Positions 17,182 through 26,217 of a stretch of DNA of 64,000 nucleotides are shown here, in pieces (within the stretch, counting starts at the first letter, position 1; each line of letters starts with the position of its first letter). This stretch comes from Hymenobacter sp. GOD-10R (GTDB lineage: Bacteria; Bacteroidota; Bacteroidia; Cytophagales; Hymenobacteraceae). Both the position numbers and the translations under genes were made by a program. The DNA is taken from positions 93,978-157,977 of the forward strand of contig NZ_CP141187.1 in NCBI RefSeq assembly GCF_035609205.1, given 5' to 3'. The notes under the pieces are model-generated. The model did no database searches. It was given only the letters and a program-made list of their open reading frames with translations, and had not been told where the DNA came from.

Positions 17182-17562
17182 TTAGTTAGCAGGGGTACTG
17201 GTGGTATCTGCGCTGATACAGCCCAGTTCCACGAGCGGACCCGCCGCGCAACTGTTCTGGGTGCCACGATGCTTTTTAGTGGTATAACCCACCAAGAGCT
17301 TATCGCCGGCTTTCGCGTTGAAGTTCGTCCAGGTGGAGCCGGTGGGTACTACGTAGGTGCTGTCGGCCAGGCGTAGCGCGAGACCGCAGCCGGTCGTTGT
17401 GCTCAGGTCCACGACGGTAGCAGCGGTATCGCAGGTACCGCCCTTTGGGCTGCAGCTTTCGCTGTCTTCCTTTTCAAAGCAGCCGGTGAGCAGCGTACTG
17501 GCGCCTAGACTAAACAGAGTCAGCATGGTGAAGGCAATACCGCGGGATGAAAAACGCTTCAT
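17182..17562 (-). CDS. Small lipoprotein of unknown function, 126 aa
   Basis: Signal sequence MKRFSSRGIAFTMLTLFSLG ends at a lipobox LLTGC, so the mature protein is a lipoprotein starting CFEKEDSESC. The rest is small, Thr/Ser-rich and has several cysteines (CSPKGGTC, TTGCGLALRL, SCAAG, LGC), suggesting disulfide bonds in the periplasm. The text reads like a small beta-sandwich. No family was recognised. An upstream extension is open, but the ATG at 17562 gives the proper leader. It is followed by a strong terminator and flanked by a MITE-like element. Confidence 0.6.
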   Translation of the reverse strand: MKRFSSRGIAFTMLTLFSLGASTLLTGCFEKEDSESCSPKGGTCDTAATVVDLSTTTGCGLALRLADSTYVVPTGSTWTNFNAKAGDKLLVGYTTKKHRGTQNSCAAGPLVELGCISADTTSTPAN

Positions 17563-18102
17563 AAAAAACTTAGTTAAAGAGAATGGGGAAATGAAGAAGA
17601 TGATAAAGGAAGTTGAAGGGGGCGGGAAGCAGCGCAAGGAACCGGCGTCGGTGGCTGCTTCGGGAGTTGTGTCTTTCGTGTAGGATAACTGGCGCGTACT
17701 GAACTAACTCCTGGCGCAAGTCGGCGGGGCAACCTAGTAGTAAGAGACACAAGCGACTGTTAACCCCTACGCGCGCAGAAAATTATTTTTAGGGAGCTGG
17801 ACTGAATGAGCGAGCAGGAATCTATCTATTGGCATCAACCAACGAATTACCCGACTGCAGTCGCTTTACTAGGAGAACTCCGGGTCCACGCTCGCAGGGC
17901 TAGCTAGTCGGCACCACGAAAAAAAACGAGGTGGGGCGTAGGGGTAAGTAGCCCCTTAGGTATCCTTCTAGTGGAAAGAATGCAAAGCTCCGTGCTACTT
18001 GCTGGCTTAACAGGCTGCACCAATGGACATGCCTGCTACTCTGTCTCTCCAATCTAGGCATTTTCCTCCTTGATATTGCTTACGGCTCATTGCCGGCCCA
18101 CC

Positions 18103-20019
18103 ATGGTGAAGTTGTTCCAAAAGCCGTTCTCCTACTTCTCGCTTGTCTTACTACTGCTTCTGCTGATCGGGCCGACGGCGCACGCCACGCACATTGTTGG
18201 GGGCGAAATGGAGTTGCAGTATAAATCAGGCAACACCTACACGCTAACCCTGAATCTGTACTTCGATGTGATCAACGGCAACCCCGATGCAGAAGACCTA
18301 ACCCTGACGGCCGGCATCTTCGACAAAGCCACTAACCGCCGCATGACCGACGTTGTGTTGCAGAAAGTGAGCCGCACGCCCGTGCAGTACACCAACCCGG
18401 CCTGCACCGTCTCGACCCTGAGCACGCGCAAGATTGTGTACAGCAGTGATATCATCTTAGCATCCACTACCTTCACCAACACGGCCGGCTACTACGCGGC
18501 CGTGGAGCGCTGCTGCCGTAACCAGAGCATCAGCAACATTATGTCGCCGCTCACGGCGGCTCAGACATTTTACCTGGAATTTCCGGCCGTGGTGCGCAAC
18601 GGGCAGTCGTTCATCGACTCCACGCCGCGCATCTTCCCGCCCCTGGGCGATTATGCCTGCCGAGGCGAGCTGTTTTACTACGACTTCGGCGGCCAAGATG
18701 CGGATGGCGACTCGCTCATCTACGACATGGTGACGCCGCTCAACGGCCATTCCTCTACTGCCTTTCCGGCTCCACAGCCACAAGCCGCCCCGTATACCAC
18801 GGTCAACTGGACGGCCGGTCTTTCCGCGCAACGCCAGATTCCCGGCACGCCGACCCTGGGTATCGACGCGCACACGGGCCGCCTCACGGTGCGCCCCACG
18901 CAACTCGGGCTGTTCGTGTTCGGTGTGCGCTGCTCGGAGTACCGTCAGGGCGTCAAGATTGGGGAAACGCGCCGCGACTTCCAGCTTTACGTGCTCAACT
19001 GTCCGCAGAACACCGCTCCCAGCTTGCAGCTATTTACAGCGGGTAGCACGCGGGCCTACACGCCGGGCCGCGACACGCTGAAGATCAAGCCCGGCACCAA
19101 CCATTGCGTGAACCTGCGCTACACCGATGCTGACCCCAACTCTCAGCTCACGGTGTCGGCCGTGCCCATCAACTTCACCAGTGCCGCCAACGGACCTAGC
19201 TTTACTACCGCTAACAGCGGCACGGTGCGGGCTACCGGCGCTCCCGATACGCTCACGGCCACCCTGTGCTTTCCCGAGTGCTTCGATACCAAGAACAAGG
19301 TGTACCTGCTCGACCTCATCGTGGCCGACAACGGGTGCAGCCTGCCCAAGCGCGACACCGTTCGCCTGGCCTTCAAAGCCGAGCCGCTGCCGAACACGCC
19401 CGCCGTCCTGACGAGCAGTTTTCCCGCGGCCAGCGCCACCAGCACCGCGCCCATTCTCGTGCAAGTTCCCCTCGGCAGTACCTACAAGGCCACCCTCACC
19501 GGCATTGATGCCGACAAGAACGCTTTGGTACTCAGCGCCCAGGGACAAGGCTTTGACCTAGCTTCGATGGGCATGACCTTCACTGCCCAGAATGGCAACG
19601 GCCGTGCTGATGGCACCTTCGAGTGGCAAGCCACCTGCGACGCGGCGCAGGTGCTCGAAAAGCTCATAGTGGTTTTTCAGCTTCAGGAAACGGCCGCTTG
19701 TGAAAAGCTAGCCTACAGCCGCACCGTGCAGTTTGAAGTGGTGCCCGTCACCGATTCGCTGCGCTTCCTGCCACCCAACGTCATCACGCCCAACGGCGAC
19801 GGTCTCAACGATGTCTTCACCCTACCTGAACTGCCAGCCGACTTCTGCGACGTGCGCTTTGCCGGCATCAAAATCTTTTCGCGTTGGGGCAACGAGGTGT
19901 ATCACTCGCCGGAGCGCACCTTCCATTGGGCGGGCATCGGCGCCTCGGGCGTGTACTACTACCTTATCACTTACACTGACGGCCGCAAGTACAAAGGCAC
20001 GCTCACGGTGTTGCCGTAA
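18103..20019 (+). CDS. Secreted protein with gliding-motility-type (T9SS B) C-terminal domain
   Basis: 638-aa surface protein. Signal peptide LVLLLLLLIGPTAHATHIVG; the start of the mature chain (THIVGGEMELQYKSGNTYTL) is the common opening of this family of large Bacteroidota surface proteins. Beta-sandwich repeats fill the middle. The last 85 residues, from LRFLPPNVITPNGDGLNDVF to the end, form the type B C-terminal signal (gliding motility-associated, CHU_C). The protein should be exported by the type IX system and either attached or released at the surface. A TTG 11 codons earlier opens the frame; ATG 18103 gives a normal leader. A small ACP-like gene follows after 39 bp. Confidence 0.88.
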   Translation: MVKLFQKPFSYFSLVLLLLLLIGPTAHATHIVGGEMELQYKSGNTYTLTLNLYFDVINGNPDAEDLTLTAGIFDKATNRRMTDVVLQKVSRTPVQYTNPACTVSTLSTRKIVYSSDIILASTTFTNTAGYYAAVERCCRNQSISNIMSPLTAAQTFYLEFPAVVRNGQSFIDSTPRIFPPLGDYACRGELFYYDFGGQDADGDSLIYDMVTPLNGHSSTAFPAPQPQAAPYTTVNWTAGLSAQRQIPGTPTLGIDAHTGRLTVRPTQLGLFVFGVRCSEYRQGVKIGETRRDFQLYVLNCPQNTAPSLQLFTAGSTRAYTPGRDTLKIKPGTNHCVNLRYTDADPNSQLTVSAVPINFTSAANGPSFTTANSGTVRATGAPDTLTATLCFPECFDTKNKVYLLDLIVADNGCSLPKRDTVRLAFKAEPLPNTPAVLTSSFPAASATSTAPILVQVPLGSTYKATLTGIDADKNALVLSAQGQGFDLASMGMTFTAQNGNGRADGTFEWQATCDAAQVLEKLIVVFQLQETAACEKLAYSRTVQFEVVPVTDSLRFLPPNVITPNGDGLNDVFTLPELPADFCDVRFAGIKIFSRWGNEVYHSPERTFHWAGIGASGVYYYLITYTDGRKYKGTLTVLP

Positions 20020-20058
20020 AGAAAATTACTTTCTTAACACTGTAAAAATTAGTTGTTG

Positions 20059-20313
20059 ATGACTACTCCTATTCAACAGGTGATACACCGTCTACTAAGC
20101 AAGCAACTCCGTCGCCGCTTAGCTTGGGTTACCCCTAGTACCCGCTTGGTAGAAGATCTAGGATTTGAGCTGCTGGATCAGGTGAACCTAGTCTGGCAGC
20201 TGGAAAAGACGTATCAGATCATTATTCCCGATCCAGAGATTGATGATCTCCGCACCGTGCAGGACGTAGTGACCTGTGTACAAAGTCACTTGGTCCACTA
20301 TGTCTTGTCCTAA
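20059..20313 (+). CDS. Acyl-carrier-protein-like protein lacking the carrier serine
   Basis: 84-aa protein with the four-helix pattern of an acyl carrier protein: STRLVEDLGFELLDQVNLVW, then LEKTYQIIIPDPEIDDLRTV and a final helix. In true carriers the second helix begins with a Gly-x-Asp-Ser-Leu motif, and the Ser receives phosphopantetheine. Here the matching residues are G35 F E L38 L, so the serine is leucine and the protein cannot be loaded. It may act as a structural or regulatory ACP mimic. Two TTG codons precede ATG 20059. It is 39 bp after the T9SS protein gene and could be co-transcribed. Confidence 0.65.
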   Translation: MTTPIQQVIHRLLSKQLRRRLAWVTPSTRLVEDLGFELLDQVNLVWQLEKTYQIIIPDPEIDDLRTVQDVVTCVQSHLVHYVLS

Positions 20314-20331
20314 AATGAACTGTGTTAAAAG

Positions 20332-21321
20332 TCAAGGATTCGGGACAAGTTTTGAGGTAAAGTCGGCTTGGTAAGGCACACCCGATTTAACGATGGCGAA
20401 GGCTTGCTTGAGCAGCTTGTTGCAGACGGCAATCAAGGCCACTTTGCCATTCTTGCCTTTCCCGACGAGTCGCTCATATAAGGCCTGACAGGCTGTATTC
20501 CGTTTCTTGGCCGCGAAGCTGCACATGAAGAGTTTGCCGCGGATTAAGGCCCCACCCATCTTGGTGATGCGCACCTTTCCCCGTACACTGGTGCCTGAAC
20601 TGTGCTCACGGGGGGAGAGACCTGCTTTGGCAATCAATTGGCGGTAGTTGTCCAAACGAGCAAAGCCGCCGGCAAACAAGAGCAACAAGCCGGCTGTCTT
20701 GCGCCCAATCCCGGGAATGGAGCACAAGAGGCTCATCTCGTGGGCATAGCGCTGCTCTAGCAGCCGGAGTAACTCGGTTTCAATGTCACGCAGCTGCTGT
20801 GCAAGTTGCTGGCAAGTCTGTTGCAGGCGCTTCAAGGCTAATTTACTCACCACGGGTTGCTGCTGCAAGGCTTCCAAGGAGTTAGTCACCATGGTTTTCT
20901 GCTTAAGCAGTTGCTCGCTGACTTGTTCGAGCTGGCGGCATTCGACCAAAACGGTTTCGTCGGGCTGCCACAGTTTGACAGCCTGCTGCTGGCCGTAGCG
21001 CAACAGCCACTGGGCATCCTTGCGGTCGCTCTTGCCCTTGCCAAGATGCATTTGAATAAAGCGTTTGATAACTAATGGGTTGAGCACCGCCACCTGTCCT
21101 TTCTGCTCGTGCAGATAATAGGCCAAGGTTAGGTAGTAGCTGCCGGTGGCCTCCATGATGAACAAGCAGTCAGATCCACAGGCTTTCACTAACTGCTGAA
21201 AGCCTGCCTTGGTGTTGCTGACCTCCAAGTACTGCACCTGCTGGTCGCGTTGATAACAGACGGCGAGCGAGGCTTTGCTCACATCAATGCCGACGACGGG
21301 GAAAAGTGATGGCAGATTCAT
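20332..21321 (-). CDS. IS110 family transposase
   Basis: 329-aa transposase. The N-terminal DEDD RuvC-like domain begins VVGIDVSKASLAVCY (first Asp), with LFIMEATGSYYLTLAYYL and GKGKSDRKDAQWL carrying the other acidic residues. The C-terminal Tnp_20 domain has LLCSIPGIGRKTAGLLLLFA and LSPREHSSGTSVRGKVRI, which holds the conserved Ser nucleophile region. It appears full length. IS110 elements use a bridge RNA made from non-coding sequence flanking the gene; the 160 bp upstream of this gene (21322-21480) is the likely source. Element ends cannot be fixed without a second copy. Confidence 0.92.
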   Translation of the reverse strand: MNLPSLFPVVGIDVSKASLAVCYQRDQQVQYLEVSNTKAGFQQLVKACGSDCLFIMEATGSYYLTLAYYLHEQKGQVAVLNPLVIKRFIQMHLGKGKSDRKDAQWLLRYGQQQAVKLWQPDETVLVECRQLEQVSEQLLKQKTMVTNSLEALQQQPVVSKLALKRLQQTCQQLAQQLRDIETELLRLLEQRYAHEMSLLCSIPGIGRKTAGLLLLFAGGFARLDNYRQLIAKAGLSPREHSSGTSVRGKVRITKMGGALIRGKLFMCSFAAKKRNTACQALYERLVGKGKNGKVALIAVCNKLLKQAFAIVKSGVPYQADFTSKLVPNP

Positions 21322-21480
21322 ACCAAGCAGCCTGAAAGGTGAATAGAAAGGAGAAAAGGAGTTCTAGGGGATCTTTCGCTATCCTAATACAGGCTCGTGC
21401 GCCTCCTGGAACTGTTCAAAGTGGCCCTAGAAGAAGAAGGGGATTGTCATTTTAGACGAGCTAGCAACGCCGCTCCATAG
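21322..21480 (-). ncRNA. Possible IS110 bridge RNA region
   Basis: Non-coding stretch directly upstream of the IS110-type transposase gene and on its side of the neighbouring IS3-family element. In IS110-group elements the bridge RNA is transcribed from the 5' flank, so this is the expected place. I did not fold the region, and the exact ends and guide loops are not resolved. Confidence 0.3.
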
Positions 21481-21581
21481 GTTGAGGAATCTTACGCCTT
21501 CTCCTTCCTTTTCAATAGTCTCCCTACGGCGGCTAGGTGAACATAGGATAGGTTGACAGTTTTTCTTACAAAAACTGTTCT

Positions 21582-21965
21582 ATGCAAGACCACATTCGTG
21601 ACCTGCTCCACCGCTTCCAGTATAGCGAACAACTGAAAGAAACGGCGGCATTCCGTATCCTTCTTGGCGGGGAAGATCCGAGCCACGTCATGGCTGACCT
21701 GGACATCCACAATAGTTACACACTGCGCAACTGGGTGAGTCAGTATCAGCACAAGATCCAGACGGGCTTGTTCGTTGCGCCTGCCATGACACGCACCCAG
21801 AAACAGGATGTTCACGCGCTGCAGCAGTGCAACCAAGAGCTGACGCAACTGCTGCAGGAGGCTAATCTGCTTATCCTCGCCCTCAACACCATGATCGAGG
21901 TGGCCGAACAAGAGTTGAAGATCTCGATTCGAAAAAAGTCTGGCACCAAACGGTCTCACGGCTGA
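21582..21965 (+). CDS. IS3 family transposase OrfA (helix-turn-helix subunit)
   Basis: 127-aa protein encoded at the left of the IS3 element. The first half has a DNA-binding helical region (DIHNSYTLRNWVSQYQHK) and the second half a leucine-zipper-like coiled coil (QCNQELTQLLQEANLLILAL). Near its end a run of six A followed by G (about 21932-21938) is a classic -1 slippage site. Slipping there joins OrfA to the downstream frame, which is open without a stop from that point, to make the full OrfAB transposase. OrfA alone usually acts as a regulator. Confidence 0.85.
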   Translation: MQDHIRDLLHRFQYSEQLKETAAFRILLGGEDPSHVMADLDIHNSYTLRNWVSQYQHKIQTGLFVAPAMTRTQKQDVHALQQCNQELTQLLQEANLLILALNTMIEVAEQELKISIRKKSGTKRSHG

Positions 21966-21985
21966 AAAGCCATGATCTAGCCCAG

Positions 21986-22924
21986 GTGCGCGTCGGGCGC
22001 CTGTGCCGTCTGTTTGGTGTGAGCCGACAAGCCTTTTACCGCAAAGAACAGTATGCGCAACGCGCCCGAGGGCAGGCGCTTCTGGTGCTGGACTTGGTGC
22101 TCGCGCTTCGGCGCGAAATACCGGGCCTAGGCACGCGCAAACTACATATGCTGCTGCAAGAGCCCTTGACCAGAAGCGGCATTAAGATGGGGCGAGACAA
22201 ACTACATCAACTCTTACACGAGCATGGCCTGCTGCTGCGTCAGCCGCGTCAAGTCCCCAAAACGACGAATTCACTGCATAGTCTGCGGAAATACCCTAAT
22301 CTGTTGCGGAACCAACTCCTCACCGCTCCCCGCCAAGTATGGGTCAGTGACATCACTTACTTATGTATTGGTCTCGGCTTTGGCTATCTATCCTTGATCA
22401 CGGATGCATACTCCAAGATGATTATGGGCTACTGTCTGCACCCGCTGCTGACAGCGGAAGGGGCCATCAACGCCTTGGACATGGCCCTGAGCCACGGCGA
22501 AAGTAGCCAGGAACTCATCCATCACTCGGACCGGGGAAGCCAATATTGCAGTTTCCAGTACGTGCAAAAGCTGCGGCGAGCGGGTATTGCCATCAGCATG
22601 ACAGAAAACGGGGATCCGTATGAGAATGCCATTGCCGAACGGGTGAACGGCATCTTAAAAATTGACTTTCACCTGAACCGGGTATTCACTACGTTTGAGG
22701 AGGCGCAACGGGCAGTCGAGGCGAGTATCCGCAATTACAACCACCTGCGGCCCCACATGAGTTGCGGGTACTTAACACCGGCGGCGGCACACGCCAGCAC
22801 TCAACCGCTACAGCAACGTTGGAGGCCCAAAGTATACCCTTCTCGTAAAACACCTACAGCCGATAAGCTAGGCCATAGCGAGCCTGATTTATCGACAGTG
22901 ACAACCTCTCGTCAGGACTACTAA
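21986..22924 (+). CDS. IS3 family transposase OrfB (DDE integrase core)
   Basis: 312-aa catalytic part with an HTH_21-type region then an rve integrase core. The DDE residues are seen in VWVSDITYLCIGLGFGYLSL (first Asp), HHSDRGSQYCSFQYVQ (second Asp) and ENGDPYENAIAERVNGILKI (Glu). The frame is open upstream of the GTG at 21986 back to the A6G slip site in orfA, so the natural product is an OrfAB fusion made by -1 frameshifting. The core looks intact and the element may be active. Confidence 0.9.
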   Translation: MRVGRLCRLFGVSRQAFYRKEQYAQRARGQALLVLDLVLALRREIPGLGTRKLHMLLQEPLTRSGIKMGRDKLHQLLHEHGLLLRQPRQVPKTTNSLHSLRKYPNLLRNQLLTAPRQVWVSDITYLCIGLGFGYLSLITDAYSKMIMGYCLHPLLTAEGAINALDMALSHGESSQELIHHSDRGSQYCSFQYVQKLRRAGIAISMTENGDPYENAIAERVNGILKIDFHLNRVFTTFEEAQRAVEASIRNYNHLRPHMSCGYLTPAAAHASTQPLQQRWRPKVYPSRKTPTADKLGHSEPDLSTVTTSRQDY

Positions 22925-22975
22925 AGCACAATCATCTCTCACCGATAACTGACAACTTATTTTCAGGATCAGACA

Positions 22976-23003
22976 AGTGTCTTGTCCGGAAAGAGGTTGA
23001 CAA
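22976..23003. repeat. IS-end-like repeat, second copy of 151-180
   Basis: Contains GTGTCTTGTCCGGAAA followed by AGGTTGACA, near-identical to 151-180. It starts about 17 bp beyond the right inverted repeat of the IS3-family element. It may be the outer end of a related element or a preferred target. Confidence 0.45.
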
Positions 23004-23027
23004 TAGACGCGATGAGGGTCTCAACTA

Positions 23028-23055
23028 AAAAGCCCCTCGGATAGGAGGGGCTTTT
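23028..23055. terminator. Intrinsic terminator
   Basis: Arms AAAAGCCCCTC and GAGGGGCTTTT pair perfectly around a 6-base loop. It lies 30 bp beyond the stop of the minus-strand esterase gene at 23085. Confidence 0.8.
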
Positions 23056-23084
23056 GGTCACATCGGGTTAGGCGTTCAGGCGCT

Positions 23085-24227
23085 TTATTGGAAGGCCGCT
23101 TTGAGGCGGGTGGCGGCAAACTGCTGGGCTTCTTCGGCTTTGGGTACTACGGCGTACGTGCCGAAGAACTCGTGGGTGGTGCCGCTGTAGAGCTGGTACT
23201 GGTTGGCCACGCCTACTTGGGTGAGCTTGTCGGCGAGCTGCTTGCCTTCGGTTTGCAGCGGGTCGATTTCGGCGGCAATGATGGTAGCGGCGGGCAACCC
23301 GCTCAAGTTCGCCACGTCCGTCAGCGAGATCAGGCGGTTGTTGCCGTCCGCTGGGGTGGTGAAGTAGTTCTGGGTGAAATACTCAATGTTGGCCTTGCTC
23401 AAGGGCATGGCATTGGCGTACTGGTTGTAGGAAGCCGTGTTCAGGTCGTTATTGGCGACGGGATAGACCAACAGTTGGTGAATGGGCAGCGCCAGGCCCC
23501 GCTCCTTGGCCAGCAGGCACACGCCCACGGCCATGTTGCCGCCGGCGCTTTCGCCCGCAACGGCGACTTTGGCCGCGTTGCCGCCGAAGTTGGTGGCGTT
23601 TTCTTTGGCCCACTTATAGGCCGCATACGCATCTTCGTGGGCAGCCGGGAACTTAGCCTCCGGCGAGAGGCGGTAATCCACCGATACCACGATGGCGCCC
23701 GTGTTGGCGGCCAGGGCCTTGGCCGAAGGCTCATACACGTCAAGCGAGCCAATCACCCAGCCCCCGCCGTGGTAATACACAATCACGGGCAAGGAGCCCG
23801 ACACGCCGGCGGGTTTGTAGATGCGCACCAGGATGCCGTCGGCGGCTGACTGGGGCGTGTAGTTTTTGGGCAATACCTGTTGAGTCACCGTCACGTTGGG
23901 CGGGGTGGGCGCCAAGTTGTTTTTCTTGAGCAGGTCCTGCACGGCATCCGTTACGCTGGGCGCCATGCGCGCTTGCCGGGGGGAAAGCGTGGGCAGCGCG
24001 GGGGTGCCGTAGCTCATAAACTGCTCCAGCACGGCCAGCATTTGCGCGTCGATGTTCGGCGCGTAGGTGGGCGCTGACCCGGTGGGCTGGATCAGCGTCG
24101 TCTTCGGATCGTTCGCGTCGCTGTCGTCGTCACACGAGGTCAAGGGCAGGGCGAGCAAGGTGGCGGCCAGGGCCAGGGGCGCCAGGCGGAACGCCTGGGG
24201 CAGAAAGGGCAGAAAACGTCGTTTCAT
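23085..24227 (-). CDS. Alpha/beta hydrolase (HSL-type esterase) lipoprotein
   Basis: 380-aa secreted esterase. The leader runs MKRRFLPFLPQAFRLAPLAL to a lipobox LPLTSCDDD, giving a lipoprotein with acidic residues after Cys, which in Bacteroidota often send it to the surface. The hydrolase domain has the oxyanion motif HGGGWVIGSLD, the nucleophile elbow GESAGG, an acid residue in EIDPLQTEG and the catalytic His in GTTHEFFG. This is the hormone-sensitive lipase family that cuts short-chain esters. The frame extends 46 codons upstream, but ATG 24227 gives the proper signal. The gene ends at a good terminator next to the IS3 element. Confidence 0.88.
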   Translation of the reverse strand: MKRRFLPFLPQAFRLAPLALAATLLALPLTSCDDDSDANDPKTTLIQPTGSAPTYAPNIDAQMLAVLEQFMSYGTPALPTLSPRQARMAPSVTDAVQDLLKKNNLAPTPPNVTVTQQVLPKNYTPQSAADGILVRIYKPAGVSGSLPVIVYYHGGGWVIGSLDVYEPSAKALAANTGAIVVSVDYRLSPEAKFPAAHEDAYAAYKWAKENATNFGGNAAKVAVAGESAGGNMAVGVCLLAKERGLALPIHQLLVYPVANNDLNTASYNQYANAMPLSKANIEYFTQNYFTTPADGNNRLISLTDVANLSGLPAATIIAAEIDPLQTEGKQLADKLTQVGVANQYQLYSGTTHEFFGTYAVVPKAEEAQQFAATRLKAAFQ

Positions 24228-24488
24228 GCAAATAGCGAGGGGAGTAGGTGCGTATAAGACAAAGCCCCTCCTACGGAATGGACGAGGTACGCGTTGGGCC
24301 CTGACAGGAATAGGAGCGCGGGGCCCAAGCAACGCACTGGTAGTCAATTGCCTATAACAATTCATTTATTTACGTGCGGTCGGGCTTCCGTCGACTGCGG
24401 TTATCGCGCTCACCCGCCAGCACGCCTAACGGGAACCCGACTTAGACGTGTCGCGAGCGGTTGCTCGTGCCAGCCTCCTGCTGGCTGC

Positions 24489-25601
24489 TTAGTCGGGTAG
24501 TTGGTTGATATCAGTGGGCTCCACCTTGGGCGTGGCATTGGTGGCGTGGCGGTAGGTCGTGGACGAGGCATAGGCCTTGATCCGCACGCGGTTGATGCTG
24601 CCCAGGGGCTGGTGTTCGGGCAGGCAATGGAAGGGATTGAAGGAGAGCACGTCGTCGGCATACACGCGGCGAGCGGGGCTGAAGGCCTCCTGGGCCGGTA
24701 GCACGATTTTGCCCAGCGTTTGGTAAGGGCTTTGGTCTTGCGGCCAGTCGACCGACGCATCTTCCACGGGCATGGTCTGCAGGTCGGTGCAAAGTTGGGC
24801 GCGCAACTCGTACTCGGCCCCCTGGGTGCGAAAAAAGTCCACGACCAGGTCACGGTAGGCACCCGGCGCGCTGACGTCAACTTCCTGGCCCGCCAAGGCC
24901 TTCAGGTTTTCGGAGAGCGGGGCTACGCTGACTTTGGCCACGTAGTCGCCGTAGCGAAGGGCCCCGAGCGTAGTGTAGGTCTCGCCCAGGATATGGTGGT
25001 TGGGGTGCGCCTGCACGACCATGTTCACTTCCTTCTTGGGGCCGCCTGCGTCTTCCAATAATTCTAATGCCTTATCGGCCAGCACGCCGACTTTGTTAAT
25101 GGCGGTTTGCAGCAGCTCAGGGCCGTGGGCCAGCTTTTCAATGCGCAGTTGCATATCGTGGTAACTTTTTACGTCCCCGGTCGGGATGATCGTATCGTTC
25201 ACCAGCAAGAAATCCTGGGTGAGGGCATCGGCTTCTTCCGGTAAGAATTTCTTGCCTTCTACGCCGATGATTTTCAGCGCGAAGCCTTTCACGGCTGGCT
25301 GGCTGTCGGGCTGAATGGCCCCGGGTGACGTAGACAAGCGGATGATCACCGGATAGGTTTTGGCTTCTTTGAACAGGCCTTGGGCCAGGTGCTCGGGCAG
25401 GCCAGGGGCAATGTGCAGCTCGCCGCGCAGGATACCGTGGCTCTTGGCGTGGGCGTCGCGGATGGCGTGGCGGTTTTTCTCAAACATCAGGCGCGCTACC
25501 CGCGCCATAGAGGCCACCGTTTCGTCGCCGAGCTGGTCTTCGTTGGGCTGGATTTCTTCGACGCCATCGGCGAAACGCACGTAGTTAGGGGGCAGGGACA
25601 T
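24489..25601 (-). CDS. Catalase-like haem protein
   Basis: 370-aa protein of the catalase-related group, shorter than the roughly 480 residues of true catalases. The distal histidine is in RDAHAKSHGILRGEL (His51), followed by a domain containing YPVIIRLSTSPGAI and a LTQDFLLVND stretch that stands where the distal Asn motif would be. In place of the usual RxxxY proximal haem ligand region it has LSFNPFHCLPEHQPLGSINR, a block shared with its paralogue at 62574-63677. It likely binds haem and acts on peroxides or lipid hydroperoxides, but the changed proximal side makes plain catalase activity doubtful. No signal peptide. Confidence 0.85.
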   Translation of the reverse strand: MSLPPNYVRFADGVEEIQPNEDQLGDETVASMARVARLMFEKNRHAIRDAHAKSHGILRGELHIAPGLPEHLAQGLFKEAKTYPVIIRLSTSPGAIQPDSQPAVKGFALKIIGVEGKKFLPEEADALTQDFLLVNDTIIPTGDVKSYHDMQLRIEKLAHGPELLQTAINKVGVLADKALELLEDAGGPKKEVNMVVQAHPNHHILGETYTTLGALRYGDYVAKVSVAPLSENLKALAGQEVDVSAPGAYRDLVVDFFRTQGAEYELRAQLCTDLQTMPVEDASVDWPQDQSPYQTLGKIVLPAQEAFSPARRVYADDVLSFNPFHCLPEHQPLGSINRVRIKAYASSTTYRHATNATPKVEPTDINQLPD

Positions 25602-25872
25602 ACAGGAAAAATAAGGGAGGGAACAATGGATAATGCGCGGAGCGAGTCAGCGCAAGGCGATGCAGGCGACTATTGACGGAGAACAAGGTGGCGCAATAAG
25701 AGGTGAAACAAGCCGCCAAGAAGCCCAACAATAGCGTGTATACGATGTCTGCCCTGCGGAGATACAGACACGGTGGGCGTCGAGTAAAAAGGCAAATAGC
25801 TAGCTTCAGACTACCACAAACGTGGCCAACGCGCAGGCGGAAAACTCCAACGTCGACTCCTAGAATATTTCG

Positions 25873-26217
25873 CTCCTTTTACTGTACAACTTATCCCACT
25901 ACAGATGGGGCAGTTGGGAGCGGTAAAAGGGCGTGGAAACGGTTCAGTAAAGTTGTTCACCAATCACAGTACACGCTGCATTGTGGATCGATGAGTAAGC
26001 TGTACTAGGAGCAATACCCCCGGGACCGGTAGTGCCCTATTATTGAAGCCGGCGCACGCAGTGGTTCTTCGTATCGGTTATATAAAGCACCAGCCCCGCC
26101 ATATCTACCGCTATCCCAAAGGGGAACTCGAACTGCGCGTCGGCGGCCGGCCCGTCCTGGCTGCCCCAGTGGTGCGCTGTGCCCGCTACGGTCGTGACGA
26201 TGCCCGCCGCGGTGATC
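25873..26217. repeat. 345-bp block with inverted copy at 46413-46757
   Basis: This segment covers the last 59 or so codons of the NHL gene plus 167 bp downstream. The reverse complement is present at 46413-46757 with the same length and only a few differences, clustered at the end inside the gene. No transposase lies within it. Confidence 0.9.

Larger units (their letters stand above)
21549..22958 (+). mobile_element. IS3 family insertion sequence, about 1.4 kb
   Basis: Imperfect inverted ends (left AGGTTGACAGTTTTT; right, reversed, AAGTTGTCAGTTATC) enclose the two overlapping transposase frames. The element has typical IS3-family length and organisation. Target-site duplication is not clear. 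The sequence at 22976-23003, just beyond the right end, repeats the motif found at 151-180. Confidence 0.7.
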
